From Macrotis lagotis (lineage: Eukaryota > Chordata > Mammalia > Peramelemorphia > Peramelidae): 64,000 bases of DNA. A model generated the notes under the pieces. The model was given only the letters and a program-made list of their open reading frames with translations. It had not been told where the DNA came from and ran no database searches. Of the stretch, positions 54,846 to 64,000 are shown piece by piece (position 1 is the stretch's first letter; the number at the start of each line of letters is the position of its first letter). A program made the translations under genes and the position numbers. The stretch spans positions 424,543,890 through 424,607,889 of the forward strand of contig NC_133658.1 in the NCBI RefSeq assembly GCF_037893015.1, written 5' to 3'.

Positions 54846-55364
54846 GAAATTATATTTTGCACGAAAGCCTGGAAGTAGTCAAATTGGAAATTTTTTTTGC
54901 TTTGCTGGTGACTGCCAGCTTTTGCCTTCAAGTGTCAGCATTCTATTTTATCTGGCCTTTTTCTAAGATGCGCAATTTATGGGCTCAGATGCAGTCATGG
55001 ATTCTGCCAAAAAGCACAGATGCTGGCTTTCCATTAAATTCTTCAGGAACAGAGCGACAGTGATTTCATATTATTGTTTCAGATTTAGAAGCTGCCCATA
55101 ACCCACAATTCTGAATTAAGTATTTCTAAATCATTGTCCAGATTTGGGAGAGAAATTTGTCAAGACTTTATTGTCTGGCCTTCCAAGGAATAGGCCTTCA
55201 ATAAATATTTTTTGAATTGGTTTGATTTTTTTGCCACAGTTTTGCCCATATTAAGCCTTCTTTCTGAAATGACCACCTCCCCCTTCTCTGCTTACCCTCA
55301 GCCTACATATCCCTTCAAGGAACAGCTTGTATTCTTTATTGACCACAGCAATTTCCTTTCTCCA
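54846..55364. other. mostly unassigned; short L2 3' terminus, sense, near 55195-55232
   Basis: 'cttcaataaatattttttga' is an L2 terminus in sense. The remainder, including a 68-codon frame at 54857-55063 with a hydrophobic start, is not recognised. Confidence 0.4.
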
Positions 55365-55562
55365 TAAATTGATATCTCACATTTGGAGAATACTTTAATG
55401 TTTTCAAAGCATTCCAGTTACTATTACTCTATGAGATAAGTAGTTCTAGTACCCATTTCTATAGATGAAGTTACTGTCACTCAGAAAGGGTAGGTCATTT
55501 GCACAGAATCACACACAGAGTTGGAGCTTTTAAACTCAGGGCTCTTGTGGTCACTACCATAG
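55365..55562 (-). mobile_element. MIR/THER SINE, antisense
   Basis: 'acccatttctatagatgaag', 'gtaggtcatttgcacagaat' and 'gcttttaaactcagggctct'. Confidence 0.72.
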
Positions 55563-55567
55563 ACTGT

Positions 55568-56798
55568 AATTTTTATTAAAGATAGTATTTGAGTTTTACA
55601 ATTTTCCCCCATCTTGCTTCCCCCCCCCACAGAAAGTACTCTGTCAGTCTTTACTTTGTTTCCATGTTGTACCTTGATCCAAATTGGGTGTGATGAGAGA
55701 GAAATCATATCCTTAAAGAAGAGAAGTCTAAGAGGTGACAAGATCAGACAATAATATGTGTTTTTTTCTAAATTAAGGGGAATAGTCCTTGAACTTTGTT
55801 CAAACTCCACAGCTCCTTATCTGGATACAGATAGCACTCTCCTTTGCAGACAGCCCAAAATTGTTCCTGATTGTTGCGCTGATGGAATGAGTGAGTCCTT
55901 CAAGGCTGATCATCACTCCCATGTTGCTGTTAGGGTGTACAGTGTTTTTCTGGTTCTGCTCATCTCACTCAGCATCAGTTCATGCAAATCCCTCCAGGCT
56001 TCCCTGAAATCCCGTCCCTCCTGGTTTCTAATAGAATAATAGTGTTCCATGACATACATATACCACAGTTTGCTAAGCCATTTCCCAATTGAATTATATC
56101 TACTTGATTTCCAATTCTTTGCCACCACAAATAGGGCTGCTATAAATATTTTTGTACAAGTAATGTTTTTACCCTTTTTCATCATCTCTTCAGGGTATAG
56201 ACCCAGTAGTGGTATTGCTGGGTCAAAGGGTATGCACATTTTTGTTGCCCTTTGCGCATAATTGCAAATAGCTCTCCAGAAAGGTTGGATGAGTTCACAG
56301 CTCCACCAACAGTGTAATAGTGTCCCAGATTTCCCACAACCCTTCCAACAATGATCATTATCCTTTTGGGTCATATTGGCCAATCTGAGAGGTGTGAGGT
56401 CATAACTCAGAGAAGCTTTAATTTGCATTTCTCTAATAATTAATGATTTAGAGCATTTTTTCATATGGCTATGTATTGCTTTGATTTCCTCATCTGTAAA
56501 TTGCCTTTGCATATCCTTTGACCATTTGTCAATTGGGGAATGGCTTTTTGTTTTAAAAATATGACTCAGTTCTCTGTATATTTTAGGAATGAGTCCTTTG
56601 TCAGAATCATTAGTTGTAAAGATTGTTTCCCAATTTACTACATTTCTTTTGATCTTGGTTACATTGGTTTTATCTGTGCAAAGGCTTTTTAATTTAATGT
56701 AATTGAAATCATCTAATTGGTTTTTGGTGATGCTCTCCAACTCTTCCTTAGTCATAAACTGCTCCCCTTTCCATAGATCTGACAGGTAAACTAATCAT
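55568..56798 (-). mobile_element. L1 LINE, 5'-truncated, antisense, best preserved
   Basis: It reads, on the minus strand, from an ORF2 fragment (starts near 56798, 'cagatctatggaaagg' just before the first Met) through the ORF2 stop at 55913 and a roughly 345-nt 3' UTR. The UTR has a G-run (55621-55631) and ends 'atctttaataaaaatta' at 55568. The 3' UTR end matches the tiny copy at 9029-9136. 5' truncation is the usual outcome of L1 insertion. No clear target duplication was found. Confidence 0.92.
55913..56755 (-). pseudogene. L1 ORF2 C-terminal fragment, 280 codons open
   Basis: This is the C-terminal part of the L1 ORF2 polyprotein, which in an intact element joins an endonuclease and a reverse transcriptase. 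Only the region after the RT remains. Residues 41-66 (NWETIF, then SDKGLIPKIY) and 97-112 (MKKCSKSLIIREMQIK) are the conserved segments ahead of the C-terminal domain. Residues 136-153 form the Cys-rich knuckle C-x3-C-x7-H-x4-C, with HCWW at 148-151. The frame ends naturally at TATWE and stop. About 1000 N-terminal residues are missing, so it cannot support retrotransposition. The ATG chosen is an internal Met; the open frame continues upstream to the truncation point. An uninterrupted frame with few changes implies a comparatively recent insertion. Confidence 0.93.
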
Positions 56799-56925
56799 AG
56801 GCTGTATTTCTTAAAGTAGCATTGAATGATAGTGGTCTAGAGTTTTGCTTCCTTGTATAAGGAAGTTATTCACCAACTACATTATGACATCCATAAGTGT
56901 GGATTATTTATCTCATTTTATGTTA

Positions 56926-56966
<41 letters not shown>
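56926..56966 (+). repeat. (TTA)n microsatellite
   Basis: About thirteen units, followed by degenerate TTA. It gives a false poly-Tyr frame. Confidence 0.96.
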
Positions 56967-56971
<5 letters not shown>

Positions 56972-58104
56972 ATAGTTACAGTTTAATAGTTATCAGATAT
57001 CAGTATAATTATTATTTTTATCATCATAAAGTTCTTGAGGGTTAGGACTATGTCTTGTGTAATTCTTTTCTTACAATGTCTAGTATAGGATTAGGCTGAA
57101 TCAATGAATAAATGAACCAATAATTCTTATGTTGGACCACTAATGATGGATATACTAGAGGATAAACTTATGAAATGTGTTCTCATTTCTATAATTCTGT
57201 AGATTCAAAACTGAATGAATAACTGAACATGAAAAGAGGTCAATTAATGGCTCAATATCACTTTCTAGCCGTTTTTAGTGATATGCTGCTACTTTGCTTA
57301 GCTCAGTTCTGATAGTGCTGTGGTATAGTGAAAAGAGCAAATTGGGGTTCTAATCCCCCAAAATTTCATCTCTTATTAGTAATATTAAATAAAGAGGCCC
57401 AAGAGAACATCACTAACTTTATAATTCTATATCATTAAACAAAGTCTATAGGAGAATCATCTATATATACAACCTTAGGGGCATGTGCATCAGGGGTATT
57501 AGAATAAATCAAACAGGTTTTTGAAGATAATATTCAGAAAATAACCACACATTTACTACTTTGTGATTGACAGAACAATATAGAGATTATAAGAACTTGC
57601 AGTTTCCTTTAGGATGATTGTTAAGTTTTTCATTCAGTAGAAGGAAAATGCTCACTTATATGCTCTTTTCCAATGAAGTATCTCCTGTCTATATGTAAAA
57701 ATCAAGATTCCTTGGAAGATAGAGAGGAAATAATCCTGTTCACTACCCTTCTGTTACTAAATATCAGGCAAGTCAAAAATGATAGAGATGTCTGTTGCCC
57801 AAAGATAACTGTAACAATGACAGAGAAGATCCAGTGCAGAGTCCCAGGTTGGACAACTCAGGCCAAGAGTTGAACAATAGGAGAACAATTGCAAAAGTCA
57901 ATTAACTACTAGGCTTCCCATGAAAACATCTTTTCCATGCAAATAGACTGGTGTTGATGTATGTCAGCAAGGTATGGAATATGTATTTAAAAACAACAAA
58001 TATTCTTAAATTCTCACTGGATTCTACTGGCATTGAGAAATACTTCTGACATTATACACATATATAGACATACATATAGACAAACAAATTTTGCTATTAT
58101 TGCC
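56967..58104. other. unassigned AT-rich stretch
   Basis: No repeat core recognised for about 1.1 kb. A 66-codon frame at 57673-57873 has no known domain. Confidence 0.4.
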
Positions 58105-58370
58105 AGTTTAATCATTCAGTTGTGTCCAACTTTTTGTGACCCCAGGCCCTTCAAGTCTCCACTGTCTTTGAAGTCTGTCCAAGTTCATGTTCATTGTTTC
58201 CATGACACTTTCTATTCACCTCAGCCTCTGCTGTCCTCTTTTCTTTTGCCTTTAATCTTTCCCAACATTAGGGACTTTTCCAGTGAGTTCCATCTTCTCA
58301 TTATATGGCTAAAGTATTTAAGCTTCAGCTTTAGTAATCAACTTTCTAGTGAATAGTCTGAAATAACTTC
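58105..58370 (-). mobile_element. RTE (BovB-like) LINE 3' end, antisense
   Basis: 'cattcagttgtgtccaactt', 'tttttgtgaccccaggccct', 'gttcatgttcattgtttcca', 'cctttaatctttcccaacat' and 'atggctaaagtatttaagct' run in the order of a BovB/RTE 3' end read backwards. In sense it would encode the C-terminal RTE segment and its terminal '-gtcacaaaaagttggacaca-' tail. The frame is broken. Confidence 0.8.
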
Positions 58371-58611
58371 TTTAAGCAATTTAATCATGCTGCCACACAC
58401 ATTCTATATACATATATATGCACATAGATGTATTTGTAATCATTAATATGTAATATATGTGTGTTATTGTGAATACAGGCAGTGTAAACTTTCCCAGGTG
58501 AAATGAAAGAACACCACAGTCTGCCACTTGGTCCCCATTCTGCTTTCTGCAAACCTACAGAAAGCAGGGTATTGCCTTAATTAATTAACCAGTGAGCGAA
58601 GTCCTCACTGG
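58371..58611. other. unassigned; degenerate TA/TG run at 58405-58470
   Basis: No gene recognised. Confidence 0.35.
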
Positions 58612-58845
58612 TTCTAGGAGGCACATGAGACAGGGAATCTCTAAGTCCCAAGTTCAAATCCTTCCTCAGACACTCAATAGATGAGTGACCCTGGGCAAGT
58701 CATTCTCAGTTTCCTTATCTGAAAAATGAAAATAGTAAGAGCACCTACTTCTCAGAGTTGTTGTAAGGATCAAATGAAATAATATCCATAAAGCACTCCA
58801 TCAACCTTAAAATGCTATATAATTGGTGGTTATTATTTGCAGAAA
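58612..58845 (+). mobile_element. MIR/THER SINE, sense
   Basis: 'cccaagttcaaatccttcct', 'gtgaccctgggcaagtcatt' and 'gttgttgtaaggatcaaatg'. Confidence 0.82.
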
Positions 58846-58867
58846 AAGACATATATGATAAAATTAC

Positions 58868-58920
58868 TTTAGTATTAATTACTAAATTACTAAATTTAGT
58901 ATTAATTACTAAATTATACT
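58868..58920 (+). repeat. 27-nt tandem duplication of a near-palindrome
   Basis: 'tttagtattaattactaaat' begins at 58868 and again at 58895. The unit is almost its own reverse complement. Confidence 0.9.
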
Positions 58921-59565
58921 AGTAAAATTAGGGTTATTTTAACATAATAATAGTATCATACTTTAGTATGATTACCAAAATAACTAAAATAGGAAAACCT
59001 TTCATCTCTGTTCTCAAGGTCATATTTTCACTTTTGAGGTGAAAGTCCCATGATGATGATAATAATGATGGAAATCCACACTATTGCTAGACACATTTTA
59101 TTATTTAAAGAAAGGAAAATGAGAAGGATGCTTGTTAAAAGCTATTCTGTGGAGTGCTCAGTCCAATGGCCTCCTGCCAATTTTCCTGACCACACTCATC
59201 GTTTCCAGGAACATGAGGAAAAGGGTTTAGAGGGTATTTATTTCTCTGGTACCCCTTTTAAGAGAGATCAGCATTCTATATCAATTGAAGGACAAAGAAA
59301 TTTATTCTACCTTACCAGGTAGTTTAGTCCTCAAATACTGCACCAGCCTTGACTTACCCTGGTAGCTTTGACTCCTATGAATCTAGGCAGAGTTTGCATC
59401 TCAGCTCTTGGCCTAGGTCTTAACTCTGGCTAGTCCTATACACAGCTGATAGAGGCTCTCACAACTGCTAAGGGGATGACTATGATGTAAGTGACAGTTT
59501 GAACTTCACCATGGCAACTTATTCTCTGTGGCTATTTTGTCCAATACTCAGGTGCCCATGACTGT
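58921..59565. other. unassigned stretch
   Basis: A 90-codon open frame at 59050-59322 starts in a (ATG)n-like run and has no known domain. The rest looks single-copy. Confidence 0.4.
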
Positions 59566-59572
59566 GGTTTAG

Positions 59573-59728
59573 CATTTTTTTTTTTAGTTTTTGCAAGGCA
59601 ATGGGGTTAAGTGGCTTGCCCCAGGCCACACAGCTAGGTAATTATTAAGTGTCTGAGGTCGGATTTGAACTCAGGTACTCCTGAATCCAGGGTCGGTGCT
59701 CTAATCCCCTGCGCCACCTAGCCGCTCC
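59573..59728 (-). mobile_element. young CORE-SINE, antisense
   Basis: 'caaggcaatggggttaagtg', 'attattaagtgtctgaggtc' and 'ctgcgccacctagccgctcc'. Only a very short flanking match ('gcat') is visible. Confidence 0.93.
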
Positions 59729-60224
59729 TGCATCTCTCCTCTTTTTTTCCTTCTAACACCACAATCTCATGGCAAGAGGTATTTCCAAGGGCAAAGGATG
59801 AGGCAACCTAGGGATCAGGTTAAAATATATACATCTGAATACATTTGCCTATTTTCTCGGTTGTCTCACTGATCTAAATTTCTGGATGGAACAGGGTTAT
59901 CAGGAACACTATGTGGATGTGTAAATTTTTTCTGAAGTTGGCAGAATTTAAAAGAAGATACCAAAAGATAAGCAGCTGACAACTGCAGTCTTATAGCCTC
60001 TGTTTCCAGAACTATTGCCAGAAAACATGGATATGTGACAAGTGAATTAATCATCTTCTCTCTACTTCACTGTCTTTACTCTTCTCAAGATATATGATAT
60101 AGTTTGGCAGCACAGAAAGTAAAAATAGGAAATTAAGAGTAAATCTGCTACCACTATTTTTTTCTGCCATCAGTATAGAACATTAAACTAAATTTCACTT
60201 GACAAGTATAACATGTACCATGGA
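59729..60224. other. unassigned stretch
   Basis: Nothing recognised. Confidence 0.35.
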
Positions 60225-60732
60225 TTTTTTTAAAGAGTTTTTTTTAATTAACAGAAAAAAACAAATTCTTTCTCTCCGTACTCTACCCTTTAGGAAAAGA
60301 AAATAAGAATACCATGTAACAAATATGCAAGGTAAGGCAAAACAGATATTTTCATTGAATGTGACCAACCAATATCTGTCTCATTCTTCACCTTGAGTCA
60401 GTCATCTCTGTCAGGAAGTAGCCTGAATGCTTCACCACTGCAACCCTGGAATTATTGTGGTATTGATCAGAGACTTTATGGCTTTCATAGTTGTTTGTTT
60501 TAGCAATGTTGGTATTACATAAATTATTCTCCCAATTCTCATTTCATTCTTTATCAGCTCATACATGTTTTCAAAACTGTTTTTATAATATTCATATTAT
60601 AGCACAAATTGTTCTTTTGATCGGTTTGCTTCACTCTGCAAGTTTATACATCTTTCCATGTCTTTTTGAAATTACATTTTTTCTCATTTCTTACAGCATA
60701 ATAGTATTAGATTCTCTCTATGTATCTATAAA

Positions 60733-60763
<31 letters not shown>

Positions 60764-61200
60764 GGACATATAATAAATATATTTCACAAATTCTTCAGCT
60801 ATTCCGCAGTTGATGTGCATCTCTTTAATTTCCAGGGGGTTTTTTTGCTATCATAAAAAGATCTGCTAAAATATTTTTGTATACACAGAATTTTTCCTCT
60901 TTTTTTATTTCTTTGGTCTATAGACTTAGCAATGGTAATAGCAAGGAGGATCCACTATTTAGTGATTTTTTTTGTGCATAATTTCAAATTGATTTCCAGA
61001 AAGGTTGGGTCCATTCAAAACTCTACCACTAGTGGCTGTTTATTCACAGCCTAGCCAACATTCATATTCTTTCTTTTTTGTCATTTTGATGAGTATTAGG
61101 TAGAACCACAGAACTGCTTTAATTTCATCTATGGAACATTTTTTTTTATATGGTCATAGATTTACAAGAATGAAAATCTATCTTATGATCATAATTTAAT
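60225..61200 (-). mobile_element. old L1 LINE 3' region, antisense
   Basis: 'tttcttacagcataatagta', 'cttcagctattccgcagttg', 'gctatcataaaaagatctgc' and 'ttgatttccagaaaggttgg' parallel the antisense ORF2 end at 56030-56290, with many changes. The left part (60225-60600) is compatible with the 3' UTR and resembles the old L1 at 33340-33500. A (TA)n run sits inside. Confidence 0.8.
60736..60763 (+). repeat. (TA)n microsatellite
   Basis: About thirteen units, inside the old L1. Confidence 0.95.
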
Positions 61201-61349
61201 ATCCTATATAATTCTTTATGGGAAGAGGTATTTAGGATTTAAACTTTTTCTTTGCTTCCCAATAACATTTGTGGGATAAATGGGATAGGAAATCTGTATA
61301 TACCTACCACTTGACCTAAGGAAAAGAGGACCAGTCTGAAATAAGCCTG
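61201..61349. other. unassigned stretch
   Basis: Nothing recognised. Confidence 0.3.
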
Positions 61350-61690
61350 ATCTTTGAGACAGAAGGTCTGAATTGGAGTCTTAATTGACATTTACTATTT
61401 AAACATCTTTTTTTTTTTGTAGGTTTTTGCAAGGCAATGGGGTTAAGTGACTTGCCCCAGGTCATAACAGCTCAGGTACTCCTAACTCTAGGGCTGATGC
61501 TCTATTTAACTGTGCCACCTCTGACCAATCCCACAAAATAACCTTGAGAAAGTTATTTCACTTTTCTGATTCTCAGGATCTTGATCTATAAAAATAAGGA
61601 TAATGAAACTTTGCATTTCTTGGGGTGAGTTGTGAGAAAAGTGTTTTGTTAGCATTAAAGTACTTGAAAATGTATTCTTATCATTATTAC
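61350..61690 (+). mobile_element. MIR/THER SINE, sense, split by a SINE
   Basis: Left part 'aggtctgaattggagtctta'. Right part from 61523 'ataaccttgagaaagttatt' and 'agaaaagtgttttgttagca'. Confidence 0.65.
61407..61522 (-). mobile_element. CORE-SINE, antisense, internally deleted
   Basis: 'caaggcaatggggttaagtg', then a jump of about 40 nt to 'caggtactcctaactctagg' and 'aactgtgccacct'. The tail is poly(T). Confidence 0.88.
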
Positions 61691-62284
61691 ATAAGTATAT
61701 TGGTAGGAAAAGCAAATTGTATCTTAAAATTCTCTCAAATTCCATATGTCCAGCTTCTTGAAGACCTATCATTCTCAAGCTCTTTTCCCTTCTCCCCATC
61801 AATACTGCTTCCAGGGAAGTATTTGATATGAATCAGTTAAACTTTGACATGAATATAATTCAATATAATGCTTTATCTTTGGCTGTTTTATATATTAAAC
61901 CTAAAATCTTTGCCTCTATTAAAAGATTTCAGGCATTGGAGAAGCTCAGGAGTGATTTTGGAGCATGGAATATAGGTCTAATGAATTCCACAGAGTAAGT
62001 GGGCATAATTGAATAGAACCATTTCTTGAGTAGAGTGAATCGTGGCAATTATGATGATCATATTAAATTATACACTATTAGCAGCTAAACAGTGACTCAG
62101 GAAGGTGGCTAATAAAAGTAAAGAAAAGCTACAGCATAGTTGGTGCTAATAAAAAGTGGGGGGGAGGGGAACCATATATGTATAATCAACCCAGTAGATT
62201 CTATCTCCAATCTACTCAACAGCATAGGGTTGCCATCCTTGCCTTCAGTCCATCACCTTCAAGTTGTCCTTTTGGAGCTTCTTT
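61691..62284. other. unassigned stretch
   Basis: G-run at 62158-62170. No gene or repeat recognised. Confidence 0.4.
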
Positions 62285-62460
62285 GGAGCTTTGGAATCAG
62301 AAGACTTGAGCTCTAGTTTAAGTTCTTGCTCTAATAATAAATAATAGCTGACATGTATATAGCTCTTTAGGATTTAAAAAGCACCTTGTTTATCCATTAA
62401 CTCTTTTGGCTTTTAAGTATCAGATAAGGAATTGAAACCATAGTCTTTCTGATTCTGGTG
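62285..62460. mobile_element. MIR/THER remnants
   Basis: Sense head 'ctttggaatcagaagacttg' followed by an antisense THER-like part 'ctgacatgtatatagctctt'. Confidence 0.55.
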
Positions 62461-62589
62461 CTCATCAGGTCACATTCATGTGTAATTGTGTATGTGTGTA
62501 AACACAAATATATAATAAATATGTATTTACACATATGTGTATGCACATGTGTATATATGTGTAAATGTGTATATGATATATATATACAT

Positions 62590-62592
<3 letters not shown>

Positions 62593-62636
<44 letters not shown>
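62593..62636 (+). repeat. (GA)n microsatellite
   Basis: About 22 units, preceded by a degenerate TG/TA stretch from 62480. Confidence 0.97.
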
Positions 62637-62640
<4 letters not shown>

Positions 62641-62669
62641 GATGAGTTCTAGTATTATGATATCAAATA

Positions 62670-62818
62670 TCTTAAGTGACAGAGAAGTAGATTTGGAGTC
62701 ATCTTGAGATCTAGGTTTGAATCTTGGTTCTGCTACATACTAACTGTGTAATATTAACTGTGAACCTCAGTGTCCTCCTCTATAAAATGAGAATCCCTTT
62801 CAGTACTAAATTACGTTG
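62670..62818 (+). mobile_element. MIR SINE, sense
   Basis: 'tctaggtttgaatcttggtt' and 'tcctcctctataaaatgaga'. Confidence 0.72.
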
Positions 62819-63299
62819 TCCCAAATTTGCCTCTATCTGAACTTCCAAAATATATCAGGATGCACTGTAGCTTCAGCTTCCAAATAAAAACTGTGGCAGT
62901 AGGTGGGTAAGTTGACAGACGGGTAGCATTCGACTTGATGAGCATGTTTGCTGCCACCCAAGAGGCATGCCAAATGTAGTGTTGTAATAGAGCCAGAGCT
63001 GCCTATCATTGTATCTGGGAATCCATGACATGGAAGCATGAGAAAAATTAACTTCTCAGAGTTGTGGACACTACCTTTTTGAGTACTATATGCAAAAAAA
63101 AAAAAATTGAATAGCAGGGGTTTTTTTATGGCATTAAATGTGATGCCAAATAAATAGAAGAAATAGTTTCAGCTTTCCAGAACCTGACAACATGAAGGAA
63201 AGATAGAACAAACACATGCACATGTCTATACATATCAAAACACACCAAAACACATTAACAAATACAGATGAAGGTAAATTCCGTACAAAATAATAGCTT
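62819..63299. other. unassigned stretch
   Basis: A 68-codon minus-strand frame at 62833-63039 has no known domain. Confidence 0.35.
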
Positions 63300-63510
63300 T
63301 ATTTAGGATTTTACATGATCTTACTTGATCTAGATAATGACTTTGTAAGTAGGTAGCATATGTTTTAACATTGGTGATGAGATAATACCCATTTTTTAAC
63401 TAAGAAAACCAAGGTTCAAAAGACTTCCATTGATAGTATGTGATGAACTGTGATTAGAACCCAGGTTTCCAGACTGCCCAGTGTTCTTTCTTACGATATA
63501 CTGCTTCTCT
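63300..63510 (-). mobile_element. MIR/THER SINE, antisense
   Basis: 'gataatacccattttttaac' and 'gattagaacccaggtttcca'. Confidence 0.7.
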
Positions 63511-63529
63511 ACAGATATTGATATTTTGA

Positions 63530-63710
63530 TGGTGTAGTATAGCTAACTGAGTATTAATTATAGAATCAGGGAAATGGATTCAAAACCTGCCTATGACACA
63601 AGCTGGGTTATCATGCATAAGTCATTTCATTCACTGACCCTGTTTCCTCAGGGTCCCTGTTTCATGAGGTTGTTTTAAGCCTAGAACAAATAAATTTTTA
63701 TTAATATTTT
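63530..63710 (+). mobile_element. MIR SINE, sense
   Basis: 'gaatcagggaaatggattca' and 'catgcataagtcatttcatt', then a THER-like 'atgaggttgttttaagcc'. Confidence 0.62.
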
Positions 63711-64000
63711 TTGCATGATTCTAAGTCATGATTTCATTGCTCTGGTTATTCTCTCCACTGATAATGATTTTAACTCTTCTCCCACTGACATGCTGCTGTG
63801 GCTGAACATTAATTTCCTGGGAAGTCAATTTTTTTGGTAAACATGCTTCTCTTTCTTAAGCTGGACTGGCTTTTGGACAGATGACAGATGTATAGTCTAC
63901 CACCAAAACCATACTTTCCAACTTGTAAAACCCTCCTGAGTGGGCAACAAGCTTATATTCTCCTGGCATAGTTTTCAAAGTCTGGTGTACCACTCAGGAG
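63711..64000. other. unassigned right edge
   Basis: No repeat core or gene recognised. Confidence 0.4.

Noticed and set aside
55758..56039. 93-codon plus-strand frame
   Set aside because: It is the opposite strand of the L1 3' end and ORF2.
1..64000. Endogenous retrovirus or LTR element
   Set aside because: I looked for gag/pol/env-like frames, primer-binding sites with long direct repeats and polypurine tracts in suitable spacing, and saw none convincing; weak cases may be missed without a search.
1..64000. Host protein-coding exons
   Set aside because: No open segment with a recognisable domain and flanking splice signals was found; short exons could still be hidden in the repeat-poor intervals.

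Overview
This window reads as non-genic vertebrate DNA, most likely from a marsupial. It is AT-rich and poor in CpG. It has no operon-like packing, no host exon I can recognise, and no rRNA, functional tRNA or CRISPR array. Most of it is layered retroposons. The marsupial assignment rests on three things: (i) abundant tRNA-derived CORE-SINEs of the Mar1/WSINE1 type; (ii) young and old L1 copies together with L2, CR1/L3 and a BovB-like RTE, the LINE mixture known from metatherian genomes; (iii) mammal-wide MIR/THER SINEs. The SINE type may point to an Australian lineage, but I cannot fix the species. Repeat names are from memory of the families, not from a database search.

Layout. 1-6.6 kb: a CR1/L3 reverse-transcriptase remnant, older SINEs, and two single-copy-looking stretches (2460-3208 and 4760-5330). 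3.9-13.8 kb: four copies of a small hAT-like MITE, a separate hAT-like element with inverted ends (7118-7332), and a very short L1 3' end with a perfect target duplication (9029-9136). 14-25 kb: an antisense CR1/L3 RT fragment, a three-deep SINE stack, and many SINEs. 25-32 kb: a CR1/L3 3' end, a roughly 39-bp minisatellite resembling CR1/L3 tail units, a 2.2-kb antisense L2, and a 253-nt polypyrimidine block. 33-41 kb: old antisense L1, CR1/L3 and L2 remnants with SINE insertions. 41-52 kb: the least repetitive part, with an L2 copy interrupted by an unidentified pyrimidine-rich segment. 52-64 kb: L2, the best preserved L1 (ORF2 C-terminus open for 280 codons, 55913-56755), a BovB-like RTE 3' end, an older L1, SINEs and microsatellites.

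The elements interact as parasites and hosts. The youngest SINEs carry pol III A and B boxes, A-rich tails and A-rich target duplications, as expected if L1 machinery moved them. The older Mar1-type SINEs end in a sequence resembling the RTE 3' end. Nested insertions give a relative order: MIR and CR1/L3/L2 are oldest, then Mar1-type SINEs, then poly(A)-tailed SINEs and L1. I did not find a convincing undescribed system. The most useful leads are the MITE family, the tail-derived minisatellite, the SINE stack and the unidentified insert in L2.
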